Assembly (NCBI GenBank): GCA_039555135.1
Contig: CP114179.1
Coordinates: 1,984,001 to 2,048,000 of the forward strand
Origin: Phycisphaeraceae bacterium D3-23
Lineage (GTDB): Bacteria; Planctomycetota; Phycisphaerae; Phycisphaerales; Phycisphaeraceae
Direction of reading: 5' to 3'
Length of the DNA stretch: 64,000 bases
The position numbers and the translations under genes were made by a program. This document shows, piece after piece, positions 30,540-38,496 of this stretch; positions within the stretch are counted from its first letter, which is position 1; each line of letters starts with the position of its first letter. The notes below the pieces were generated by a model. The model was not told the DNA's origin. It did no database searches and worked only from the letters and a program-made list of their open reading frames with translations.

Positions 30540-31763
30540 GGCATCCAGCGACTGGATCGCGCGGGCCAGGCGGGCGATGCCCTCGCGGATCTGCTCCACC
30601 GTCGGCACACCCACCGCCAAACGGATCGTATTGGTCGGCGGTGTGCGGATGGGGTCGGTCGGGTAGCAGTACACGCCGGGCAAGAAGAGCACGCGCTCCT
30701 GAAGCGCCCGGTCGAACAGCGGGCCGGCCTGGGTCGTGTCGATCGACTCGGGCAGGGTCAGCCAGACGTAGAGGCCGCCCTTGGCCTTCGTCCATGTCAC
30801 GCCTTCGAGCTTGCCCAGTTGTTCGTCGAGCGCAGCGTGGGTCGCTTCGAGTTTCGCGGCATACGCCCGCTTCAATACTTCGACATGCTCTGCAAATGCG
30901 CCGGTCTGCATCGCCCGATGAATCACGTGCTGACAAAAGTTGCTCGACCCGAAGTCCCGGCCACCCTTGCTCAGCTTCACCGGGTCGGCAAGCCCTTGGG
31001 GCAAGAGCCCATAGCCCGTCTTCAATCCCGGAGCGAACGGCTTGGAAAACGTCTGGCACAGCGCGACGTACTGGTTGTCAGTGTCGTAGGACTTGATCGA
31101 GCGCGGCGTATCACCCGCATAGGTCAGCTCGCGGTAGGCGGCGTCTTCGAGCAAGACGATGCGGTGGCCGGCCAATTCGCTATAGCGTTTGACGATGTCG
31201 AGCAACACCGGCCGACGCTCTTCGCTCAGCGTGATGCCCGTCGGGTTCTGGTGGTAGCTGACGTTGTAGACGATCTTGACGCGGCGGAGCTGGCCTGCGG
31301 CGGCGAGGCCTTCGAGCAGGCGATCGAGCTTGGCCGGGTCCATGCCGTCGTCGTCGAGGTCGACCGACCGGACGGTCGCGCCGAAGGATGTCAGCGCGGA
31401 GGTGTAGACGAAGTACGTCGGCCAGCCGGCGATGACGATGTCGCCCTCGTCGACGAGGACTTCGGTGAGGGTGTGCAGGATCTGCTGACTGCCGGTGGTG
31501 ACGACGATGTCTGATGCGGAACACGACGCGGGCAGCGATCCGCCGGCCTGGGTTTCGAGGTCGGTGAGGTGTTCGAAGAGTGTCTCGCGGAAGGCGTCGA
31601 AGCCCTCGGTCGTGCCGTACTGCAGCGCGGCGCGGGCCGCGTCGTTTGAGCCGAGGATCTCGCGGATCAGGGGCGAGACCGCGTCGCCGGGCAGGGTGTC
31701 GTAGTCCACGAGCCCGGCGGCGAGTGAGATGATGCCCGGGTCTTTGAGCGCGAGCCGGATCAT
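30534..31763 (-). CDS. PLP-dependent aminotransferase, class I/II (2-aminoadipate/valine type), apparent 5' frameshift
   Basis: 409 residues from ATG 31763, covering most of a fold-type I aminotransferase: PGIISLAAGLVDYDTLP, TTGSQQILHTL, YNVSYHQNPTGITLS, LLEDAAYRELTY, and the PLP lysine in QTFSKPFAPGLKTGYGL. The family usually begins some 30 residues earlier. That missing piece is present upstream in another frame: ATG 31863 gives an MTTTQSP... start leading to LSRAA, and the current frame upstream of 31763 reads HAIDQPINQ. One base too many near 31795-31805 would explain this. Either a sequencing error or a recent lesion. Exact substrate is unknown. Confidence 0.85.
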   Translation of the reverse strand: MIRLALKDPGIISLAAGLVDYDTLPGDAVSPLIREILGSNDAARAALQYGTTEGFDAFRETLFEHLTDLETQAGGSLPASCSASDIVVTTGSQQILHTLTEVLVDEGDIVIAGWPTYFVYTSALTSFGATVRSVDLDDDGMDPAKLDRLLEGLAAAGQLRRVKIVYNVSYHQNPTGITLSEERRPVLLDIVKRYSELAGHRIVLLEDAAYRELTYAGDTPRSIKSYDTDNQYVALCQTFSKPFAPGLKTGYGLLPQGLADPVKLSKGGRDFGSSNFCQHVIHRAMQTGAFAEHVEVLKRAYAAKLEATHAALDEQLGKLEGVTWTKAKGGLYVWLTLPESIDTTQAGPLFDRALQERVLFLPGVYCYPTDPIRTPPTNTIRLAVGVPTVEQIREGIARLARAIQSLDAV

Positions 31764-31922
31764 CTGGTTGATGGGCTGATCGATCGCGTGCCGCGGCGCG
31801 CGAGAGGCCGAGGGGGCGGGCGGTGTTGGCGGCGGTTTTCGACGGGGACTGGGTCGTCGTCATGGCGGGCACATCCGGTTCATCGTGGGCGGATCGGGCC
31901 GTGCATGATAGGGGTGTGCGCG

Positions 31923-32315
31923 TCAGACCGCGACGAGGTGCTCGCGGAGCATCGCGGTCGCCTGGTCTTTTGACAACGCGCTGCTAGCGATGCTCAGCAC
32001 AAACTGCTCGGCCTCGGCGTGGCTGAAGTCGAGCGTGTAGCCGTGGTCATCGAGGAAGTAGAGCGTCACCGCGAACGCCACGCGCTTGTTGCCATCGACA
32101 AACGCGTGGTTCTTGGCCAGGTGAAACAAATACGCCCCGGCCATCGCGGGGAGGTCTTCGTGGACGTACTGCCCACCAAACATCGCGCACGGCATCGCCA
32201 GCGCAGATTCGAGCAGGCCTACATCTCGCAGCCCAGCATCCCCGCCGTAGCAATCGATCTGGTCCTGATGCAGCGCCAGCGCAATATCAGTTGTCACAAA
32301 TCGGATGGTTTCCAC
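31923..32315 (-). CDS. doc: Doc-type (Fic fold) toxin, death-on-curing family
   Basis: 130 residues, normal Doc length. The Fic motif is HAFVDGNKRVAF (about 70-81), matching HxFx(D/E)GNKR, and the YGGDAGLRDVGLLESALAMP N-terminus is typical. Doc kinases phosphorylate EF-Tu to stop translation. The start is GTG at 32315, whose RBS would lie in the last codons of the antitoxin 6 nt upstream, so translation is coupled. Confidence 0.92.
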   Translation of the reverse strand: METIRFVTTDIALALHQDQIDCYGGDAGLRDVGLLESALAMPCAMFGGQYVHEDLPAMAGAYLFHLAKNHAFVDGNKRVAFAVTLYFLDDHGYTLDFSHAEAEQFVLSIASSALSKDQATAMLREHLVAV

Positions 32316-32321
32316 AGCGCC

Positions 32322-32552
32322 CTACTCCGCCAGCTTCTTGAAGACCGGGCCCCAGCGCTCATTGATGCGGTCTATCCGCGCATCGAAATCGGCGGGCAAC
32401 CCGTTGTCCGGCTTCTTGCGGAAAAACAGGCCATCGTCACGCTTCACGAACTCAAGCTCCGTATTCTCATCGATCCCCAACAGCTCCAGGATCGGCTTAT
32501 CGATCACCAGCGCCAGGGAGTTGCCGTGCTTGGAGAGTTTTTTGATCATCAT
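32322..32552 (-). CDS. AbrB/MazE/SpoVT-type antitoxin
   Basis: 76 residues. N-terminus MMIKKLSKHGNSLALVIDKP is the swapped-hairpin AbrB DNA-binding fold (GNSLALVI). The C-terminal half (GLPADFDARIDRINERWGPV) should wrap the toxin. ATG 32552 follows GAAAGG; an in-frame GTG at 32561 is possible. It precedes doc in one operon. Classical Doc is paired with Phd, so this is the AbrB-type pairing. Confidence 0.88.
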   Translation of the reverse strand: MMIKKLSKHGNSLALVIDKPILELLGIDENTELEFVKRDDGLFFRKKPDNGLPADFDARIDRINERWGPVFKKLAE

Positions 32553-32565
32553 GCGGGCCACCTTT

Positions 32566-32598
32566 CGTTAGAACGCTCGTATTATATCGGTTAGAACG
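32566..32598 (-). promoter_or_regulatory. toxin-antitoxin promoter with direct-repeat operator
   Basis: Read leftward, two copies of CGTTCTAAC (32590-32598 and 32567-32575) stand 23 bp apart, about two helical turns, and the sequence between them contains a consensus -10 box TATAAT (32586-32581). The antitoxin ATG is 14 nt beyond the second repeat. This is the layout expected for autorepression by an AbrB-type antitoxin or its complex. Confidence 0.65.
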
Positions 32599-32617
32599 GG
32601 CGGGGGCTAGATATCCA

Positions 32618-32646
32618 TGAAAAAACCCGCCGGATCGGCGGGTTTT
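32618..32646 (-). terminator. terminator after hppA
   Basis: AAACCCGCCGATCCGGCGGGTTTTTTC read leftward: an 8-bp GC stem with T-tract, 23 nt after the hppA stop. The other strand also ends in TTTT, so it may work both ways. Confidence 0.88.
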
Positions 32647-32669
32647 ATGGGTTCAAATCGAAAAACCGG

Positions 32670-34961
32670 CTATTCGTCGCCCGCATCCGGCTCATCGCCG
32701 GTGCTGGTCGGGCTGTCGGGGCTGCCCTGCATCGCGGCCTCGCGCTCGGCGCGGGCGCGTTCGACTTCGGCATCCTTGCCGCCCTCGCCGGGCTCGTCTG
32801 CGACCTGTACCTGGGCGGTCGCTTTGGCCTCCTTGGCGGGCTCCCAGATCGGCGCGTTTCGGAGCATCGGGGCGATGACCAGAGCGACGATGGCCATGAC
32901 GTTGATGAAGATGTTCATCGACGGGCCCGAGGTGTCTTTAAGCGGGTCGCCCACCGTGTCGCCGACGACGGTGGCCTCGTGGCCGGGCGAGCCCTTGCCG
33001 CCGCAGTGGCCTTCCTCGACGTACTTCTTGGCGTTGTCCCAGGCCCCGCCGGCGTTGGACATCATCAGCGCGAGCAGGACACAGCCGAGAAGCGCGCCGA
33101 TGAGCATGCCCGCCAGCGTCTCGCCCCCGAGGATAAAGCCCACCAGCACCGGCGAGCCGACCGCCAGCAGCGCGGGGAGGATCATCTTCTTGAGTGCGGC
33201 CTTGGTCGCGATGTCGACACACCGTGTCGCGTCGGGCTCGGCGTTGCCTTCGAGCAGCCCGGGGATCTCTTTGAACTGACGCCGGATCTCCGTGATCATC
33301 TCGTTGGCGGCGGAGCCCACGGCCTTCATGGTGATCGCGCCCGAGAGGAACGGGAGCATCCCGCCGATGAACACGCCGACGAGGACGGGGGCTTTGTTGA
33401 CCCCCAGCACCAGCGTGGTGAAGCCCCGGTCTTCGAGCGCGTGGTTGGTGACTTCGACAAACGCCGCGATCATCGTGAGCGCCGCGAGGCCTGCGGCGCC
33501 GATGGCGAAGCCCTTGCCGATCGCGGCGGTGGTGTTGCCCACGGCGTCCAGGCCGTCGGTGATCTTGCGGGTCTCGTCGCCCATCTCCGCCATCTGCGCG
33601 ATGCCGCCGGCGTTGTCCGCGACGGGGCCGTAGGCGTCGATCGCCATCGTGATACCGACCGTGCCGAGCATGCCGACCGCGGCGATCCCGACGCCGTAGA
33701 GCCCGGCGAAGTGGTGGGACACGAGCACGATGCCGGCGATGGTCAAGAGCGGCACGGCGACGGATTCGAGCCCGACGGCGAGCCCGTTGATCATCACCGT
33801 CGCGACGCCGGTCTCAGAAGAGTGCGCGATATCGCGGACGGGTTTGCCGCCCGTGTAGTACTCGGTGATGAGCCCGATGATGATGCCGCCGACCGCCCCG
33901 GCCGCGACGCAGAACCAGACGTCGAGGCTGACGCCGAGGTAGCGGATCGCGAGCGCCGATGCGAGGATAAACAGGACCGCCGAGCCGAACGTCCCGACCC
34001 GTAGCGCCGCCGCAGGTGCACGACCGGCCGAGGCCTTGACCAGGAAGATGCCGATCAACGAGCAGATCAGCCCGAGCGTCGTGAGCCCAAGGGGCAGGTA
34101 CATCAGCGTGCTCTTGGCGAGCGCCGCCGCCTCGACCGCGCTGAGTTCGAACGGCGTGTTGACCAGCCCCATCGTCGTAAACTCGGCGGGGTTGGTCTTG
34201 GTGCTGGCACCGACCATCGTCGCAGCGATGGCGATCGTCGCGATCTGTGCGCCGCAGTAGCTTTCAAAGATATCCGAGCCCATGCCCGCGACGTCGCCGA
34301 CGTTGTCGCCCACGTTGTCCGCGATCACGCCGGGGTTGCGTGGGTCGTCCTCGGGGATCCCGGCCTCGACCTTGCCGACGAGGTCGGCCCCGACGTCGGC
34401 GGCCTTCGTGAAGATGCCGCCGCCCACGCGGTAGAAGAGCGCGACCAGCGACGCCCCCATCGCGAAGCCGTGGATAATGTGTGCGCCCGCTGCGGGGTCC
34501 TGCTCGTGTGCGACGAAGAAGTAGAACAGCCCGCCGATGCCGATGAGCCCCATGGATGCGACGGTGAGCCCCATGACCGACCCGCCGAAGAACGCGATCG
34601 AGAGCGCCTTGGCCTGACCGTGCTCGTTCGCGGCGACGGTGGTGCGGACGTTCGCCTTGGTCGCGCAGTACATGCCGATGAACCCGGCGATCGAGGAACA
34701 GATCGCCCCGGCGAAGAACGCGATGCTCTCGTTCCAGTCCTTGGACCACCCCACCGCGAAGCCGATCAGCACCGCGAAGACCCCGAGGATCACGAACTCG
34801 CGTTTCATGAAGGTCATCGCGCCGATGTGGATGGTCTGGGCGATCTTCGCGACCTTGCCTTCGCCGCCCGACTGCTTCAGGATCGACATCAGGATGAAGC
34901 CCGCCGCAGCGAGCCCGAAGACCCCCATCAGCGGGGTAACCAGGTAGAGGGTGTCAAGCAT
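32670..34961 (-). CDS. hppA: membrane-bound ion-translocating pyrophosphatase, K+-dependent type
   Basis: 763 residues with about 16 membrane helices. The pyrophosphate site is complete: [20 protein letters not shown] and the Asp-rich [15 protein letters not shown]. The distal site [14 protein letters not shown] has Ala and Gly where K+-independent enzymes have Lys and Thr, so K+-dependence is predicted. Whether it moves H+ or Na+ cannot be told with confidence. A 60-residue acidic C-terminal tail ([20 protein letters not shown]) is extra. ATG 34961 fits the family N-terminus better than codons upstream. Confidence 0.95.
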   Translation of the reverse strand: MLDTLYLVTPLMGVFGLAAAGFILMSILKQSGGEGKVAKIAQTIHIGAMTFMKREFVILGVFAVLIGFAVGWSKDWNESIAFFAGAICSSIAGFIGMYCATKANVRTTVAANEHGQAKALSIAFFGGSVMGLTVASMGLIGIGGLFYFFVAHEQDPAAGAHIIHGFAMGASLVALFYRVGGGIFTKAADVGADLVGKVEAGIPEDDPRNPGVIADNVGDNVGDVAGMGSDIFESYCGAQIATIAIAATMVGASTKTNPAEFTTMGLVNTPFELSAVEAAALAKSTLMYLPLGLTTLGLICSLIGIFLVKASAGRAPAAALRVGTFGSAVLFILASALAIRYLGVSLDVWFCVAAGAVGGIIIGLITEYYTGGKPVRDIAHSSETGVATVMINGLAVGLESVAVPLLTIAGIVLVSHHFAGLYGVGIAAVGMLGTVGITMAIDAYGPVADNAGGIAQMAEMGDETRKITDGLDAVGNTTAAIGKGFAIGAAGLAALTMIAAFVEVTNHALEDRGFTTLVLGVNKAPVLVGVFIGGMLPFLSGAITMKAVGSAANEMITEIRRQFKEIPGLLEGNAEPDATRCVDIATKAALKKMILPALLAVGSPVLVGFILGGETLAGMLIGALLGCVLLALMMSNAGGAWDNAKKYVEEGHCGGKGSPGHEATVVGDTVGDPLKDTSGPSMNIFINVMAIVALVIAPMLRNAPIWEPAKEAKATAQVQVADEPGEGGKDAEVERARAEREAAMQGSPDSPTSTGDEPDAGDE

Positions 34962-35171
34962 GGGTGGCACTCGGTCTATCGATAGGGGCACCGCCCCCGG
35001 GGCTTCCTCCTATGGATGCTCCGCCGGGCGTGGATAAGGGATCGGCATAACCGCAAGGGAAAGCCCCAAACGCGGGGCGAGGATTGTAACGACCCCATTC
35101 AGCCCCCGCCAGCACTTTTTTATCACACCCCGCAAACACTCAAATCAAGGCTTGGGAAGCGTCAAGAGGGC

Positions 35172-35942
35172 CTACCACCATCCCAAAACAAGGTACCAGT
35201 CCCCTGCATATGGCCTGAAGTCCATGCCGTCACCCCGCCCTAGTGTCGCCGCTAAAGCTTTATCCGCCGGGTCGGGCAGGTACGCGAAGCCCTCAGGGTA
35301 AATGAAGCCCGATCCACGTACAAAAAAAACCGTGCCGGAGGTGCCAAACGGCTCGACCCGGTCCAGTTCCATCCCCCCCGCGTAGGCCGGGGCCGCCGGC
35401 GTCACGGGCTGGCCGGTCTGCTGGACCTGCTGCGCCAGCGCCTGCATCCTGGGCGCGGCCAGCATCCACCGTGCACGGAGCGGGGCTTCCAACTCCAACA
35501 GCGAAACCCCAACGACCGCGATCACCACCGGCGTCGCCCACCGCCAGGCGAACCGCCGCGCGTTCTGCCGAAGCCGGCGGTGCGTCCCCGCCGCCGCCAA
35601 CGCCACCAACTGACGGATCAGCCAGACCACGCCAAAGATAAACGCAACGAGACTACCCAATACCCACCAGTCGAAATACCCGCCCGGCACCGACGACCCG
35701 TACAGCAGCATCAGCACCGCCACCAGACAACCCGACGACACCACCCACCCCGGCCCACGCTCGGCACGCGACGTCGCCCGGCCCTTGAGGCCGACCACCG
35801 TAAACGTCGCCGAATCGCGCGGGTCAAACCCCGCGCTACACTCCGGGCACGCCCGCTGGGTCAGACCTTTAAGCGCGTACCCGCATTCCAGACATGCCGC
35901 ATCATCGGGCACCCCTTTTTCAAACGCAGCCACCTCAGACAT
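35172..35942 (-). CDS. zinc-ribbon membrane protein, function unknown
   Basis: 256 residues. A short zinc ribbon (CLECGYALKGLTQRACPEC, two CxxC pairs near 17-35) is followed by three hydrophobic helices at about 68-83, 90-112 and 132-150, then a 100-residue soluble C-terminal domain. This resembles the zinc-ribbon proteins at 6330 and 40040 in layout. ATG 35942 is divergent from the thrS promoter 33 nt away. No function recognised. Confidence 0.7.
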   Translation of the reverse strand: MSEVAAFEKGVPDDAACLECGYALKGLTQRACPECSAGFDPRDSATFTVVGLKGRATSRAERGPGWVVSSGCLVAVLMLLYGSSVPGGYFDWWVLGSLVAFIFGVVWLIRQLVALAAAGTHRRLRQNARRFAWRWATPVVIAVVGVSLLELEAPLRARWMLAAPRMQALAQQVQQTGQPVTPAAPAYAGGMELDRVEPFGTSGTVFFVRGSGFIYPEGFAYLPDPADKALAATLGRGDGMDFRPYAGDWYLVLGWW

Positions 35943-35974
35943 GCCGATATCCTACAGCCCGTGACAAGCCGGCC

Positions 35975-36002
35975 TTGACAGCGCGGTCTGCCAGGGTAAT
36001 CT
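35975..36002 (+). promoter_or_regulatory. sigma-70-like promoter upstream of thrS
   Basis: Perfect -35 TTGACA (35975-35980), 16-nt spacer and -10 TAATCT (35997-36002). Transcription would begin near 36009, about 210 nt before the thrS ATG and about 12 nt before the Thr-rich leader ORF. Confidence 0.65.
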
Positions 36003-36020
36003 TGGCACCCGAGCCATCCC

Positions 36021-36098
36021 ATGCCCCAGCAGCAAACCACGACGACCGCCACCCCGTTGACCCTGACCCCCACCCGGTCCGGTCGGCCCACGCGGTAG
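36021..36098 (+). CDS. putative threonine-rich leader peptide of thrS
   Basis: A 25-codon ORF (ATG 36021, TAG 36096-36098) with nine Thr. Residues 6-18 read TTTTATPLTLTPT, that is eight Thr in thirteen codons, using both ACC and ACG. It lies between a good promoter and a strong GC hairpin, ahead of a threonyl-tRNA synthetase, as attenuator leader peptides do. No Shine-Dalgarno is visible; with transcription from about 36009 it would be nearly leaderless. Caveat: this strand is C-rich here, which favours Thr and Pro codons by chance. Confidence 0.55.
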   Translation: MPQQQTTTTATPLTLTPTRSGRPTR

Positions 36099-36125
36099 CC
36101 CTGCCCCCATCGCAGCACACCGGCC

Positions 36126-36156
36126 AGGCCGCCCCCGCACACGGGCGGCCTATTTC
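36126..36156 (+). promoter_or_regulatory. putative attenuator hairpin in the thrS leader
   Basis: AGGCCGCCC (36126-36134) pairs perfectly with GGGCGGCCT (36143-36151) around an 8-nt loop, followed by a weak T-tract (TATTTCGTT). An alternative pairing is possible: GGTCCGGTC at 36076-36084 with GGCCAGGCC at 36122-36130 (8 of 9 positions, two G-U), which would break the hairpin. The upstream partner lies just after the Thr codons. Confidence 0.5.
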
Positions 36157-36221
36157 GTTGACAATCCACCCCCCGACCCGACACCGACCCGATCGACGCC
36201 CGACCCCAAAGACCCACCGCC

Positions 36222-38432
36222 ATGCAAATCCAACTCCCCGACGGCTCATCGCGCGAACTCCCCGACAACGCCTCCGCCTACGACCTCGCCGCCGACATCG
36301 GCACAGGCCTCGCCAAGGCCGCGATCGGCGCGCGCGTCAACGGCGAACTCGCCGACCTCCACCGCCCCCTGGCGGAGGCCGCTTCAGCGGCCGGCTCCCC
36401 TGGTTCCCCCGGCGATTCGGACCCCAACGCCCCCATCCAAGTCGCCATCATCACCGCCCCCCGCCTCAACAAGAAAGGCATCCCCAGCTACCGCGACGAT
36501 GCGCACCGCGCGGATGCCCTCTACCTCCTCCGACACTCCGCCGCCCACGTCATGGCCGAGGCCATCGAAAAGCTCTGGCCCGACACCCAACTCGCCTACG
36601 GCCCCCCGCTCGACAACGGCTTCTACTACGACTTGAAACTAGACACGCCCATAAGCTCCGACGACTTCGAGAAAATCGAAGCGGAGATGAAGAAGATCGT
36701 GGAAGAGGATCGGCCGTTCACGCGGTATGAACTTGAGCCACAAGAAGGCACAAAGAAGCTCAAAGAGGAGGGCAACAAATATAAGCTCGACAACGCCGAC
36801 AAAGCCATCACCAGCGGTGCTGGCACGCTGTCGTGGTATGTGACGGGAGAAATCCCGAATGCGCCATCTGGGTTGCGGTATTACGCGAAGGGTGCTTTGG
36901 CGGGTCTACGCGACCAATGGGTTAAGGATGTACCATGGGAAGACCTCTGCCAAGGCCCCCACGTCGACCGCACCTCCCGCATCGCCGCCGTGAAAGTCAT
37001 GTCCGTCGCATCCTCCCACTGGCACGGCGATGTCACGTCCGACCGCTTCCAACGCGTCTACGGCACCGCCTTCTTCTCACAAGCCGAACTCGACCAGCAC
37101 CTCGAAAACCTCGAAGAAGCACGCAAACGCGACCACCGCGTCGTCGGCCAACGCCTCGGGCTGTTCGCCATCGACGAGAAGGTCGGCCAGGGGCTCATCC
37201 TCTGGAAACCCAAAGGCGCCGTCGTGCGCGACGAGCTCCAGAAGTTCATCGGCCAACACCTCGAACGACAGGGCTACCACCAGGTCTTCACGCCCCACAT
37301 CGGCAAGCTCGACCTCTACCGCACGTCGGGCCACTTCCCCTACTACGCCGACTCGCAGTTCCCCCCGCTCGTCGACAGCGACCTGATGAATAAGCTCGCC
37401 GACGAGGGCTGCTCGTGCGGCGACCTCGCGGCGCGCATGAAGGAGGGCGACATCGAGGGCTACATGCTCAAGCCCATGAACTGCCCCCACCACATCCGCA
37501 TCTACGCCAACGACAAACACAGCTACCGTGACCTGCCCATCCGTCTGGCCGAGTTCGGCACGGTCTACCGCTGGGAACAATCCGGCGAGCTCGGCGGCAT
37601 GACGCGCGTCCGCAGCTTCACGCAGGACGACGCGCACCTCTTTGTCACGCCCGACCAGCTCGCCGACGAAGTCATGGGCTGCATCGAACTGGTCAAGATC
37701 ATCTTCAAGACGCTGGGCATGGAAGACTACCGCGTCCGCGTCGGCACGCGCGACCCGGACAGCAGCAAGTTCGTCGGCGAAGCGAGCGACTGGGACGCGG
37801 CCGAGGCCGCCTGCATCGCCGCCGCCGAGTCGATGGGCGCACCGTTCAGCCAGGAGCCCGGCGAGGCCGCGTTCTATGGCCCGAAGATCGACTTCGTCGT
37901 CAAAGACGTCATCGGCCGCGAGTGGCAGCTCGGCACGGTGCAGGTCGACTACCAGCTCCCGCAGCGCTTCGACCTCGAATACATCGGCAGCGACAACAAG
38001 CCCCACCGCCCGATCATGATCCACCGCGCGCCGTTTGGCTCGATGGAGCGATTTATCGCCGTGCTGATCGAACACTTCAACGGCGCGTTCCCGCTGTGGC
38101 TCAGCCCCGAGCAGGCGCGCGTCCTGCCGGTGAGCGACAAGTTCGTGGACTACGCCCGGGAAGTCGAGGCGCGCTTGAGACAGGAGCGCCTGCGCGTCAC
38201 GCTCGACGAGGGCAACGACCGCCTGGGCGGGAAGATCAAGTCGGCGGAGGAAGCGCGGCTGCCGTACATGCTCGTCGTCGGCGGCAAAGACGCGGAAGCC
38301 AAAACCGTCAGCGTCCGCCACCGCGACGCGGGCGATCTTGGCGCGATCCCGCTGGAAACATTCGTCCAAAACCTCGTCCGCGAACGCGACACGCAATCCC
38401 TCGACCCGATCGTCGCCACCGTCGCGCAGTAG
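36222..38432 (+). CDS. thrS: threonyl-tRNA synthetase
   Basis: 736 residues, longer than the usual 640. The order is: TGS domain (1-85), editing/SAD domain with HSAAHVMAEA, class II catalytic core (HPYL-like GHFPYYADS, MNCPHHIRIYAN with zinc ligands, RVRSFTQDDAHLF, FYGPKIDFVVKD, MIHRAPFGSMERF), and the C-terminal anticodon domain. The extra length comes partly from a Gly/Ser/Pro linker inside the TGS region (EAASAAGSPGSPGDSDPN) that contains a dispersed palindromic 19-mer, and from an extension in the core. It charges tRNA-Thr. No clear Shine-Dalgarno precedes the ATG. Confidence 0.96.
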   Translation: MQIQLPDGSSRELPDNASAYDLAADIGTGLAKAAIGARVNGELADLHRPLAEAASAAGSPGSPGDSDPNAPIQVAIITAPRLNKKGIPSYRDDAHRADALYLLRHSAAHVMAEAIEKLWPDTQLAYGPPLDNGFYYDLKLDTPISSDDFEKIEAEMKKIVEEDRPFTRYELEPQEGTKKLKEEGNKYKLDNADKAITSGAGTLSWYVTGEIPNAPSGLRYYAKGALAGLRDQWVKDVPWEDLCQGPHVDRTSRIAAVKVMSVASSHWHGDVTSDRFQRVYGTAFFSQAELDQHLENLEEARKRDHRVVGQRLGLFAIDEKVGQGLILWKPKGAVVRDELQKFIGQHLERQGYHQVFTPHIGKLDLYRTSGHFPYYADSQFPPLVDSDLMNKLADEGCSCGDLAARMKEGDIEGYMLKPMNCPHHIRIYANDKHSYRDLPIRLAEFGTVYRWEQSGELGGMTRVRSFTQDDAHLFVTPDQLADEVMGCIELVKIIFKTLGMEDYRVRVGTRDPDSSKFVGEASDWDAAEAACIAAAESMGAPFSQEPGEAAFYGPKIDFVVKDVIGREWQLGTVQVDYQLPQRFDLEYIGSDNKPHRPIMIHRAPFGSMERFIAVLIEHFNGAFPLWLSPEQARVLPVSDKFVDYAREVEARLRQERLRVTLDEGNDRLGGKIKSAEEARLPYMLVVGGKDAEAKTVSVRHRDAGDLGAIPLETFVQNLVRERDTQSLDPIVATVAQ

Positions 38433-38450
38433 CAAGCAAACACCCCGAAG

Positions 38451-38471
38451 CCCACGGATTCCATCCGTGGG
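38451..38471 (+). terminator. short perfect hairpin after thrS
   Basis: CCCACGGAT-TCC-ATCCGTGGG is a perfect 9-bp stem 18 nt after the thrS stop, without a T-tract. It may be a weak terminator, an RNA-stabilising end or a REP-like sequence; a second half-copy CCCACGGAGC follows directly. Confidence 0.5.
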
Positions 38472-38496
38472 TCCCAACAACCCACGGAGCAGCACC

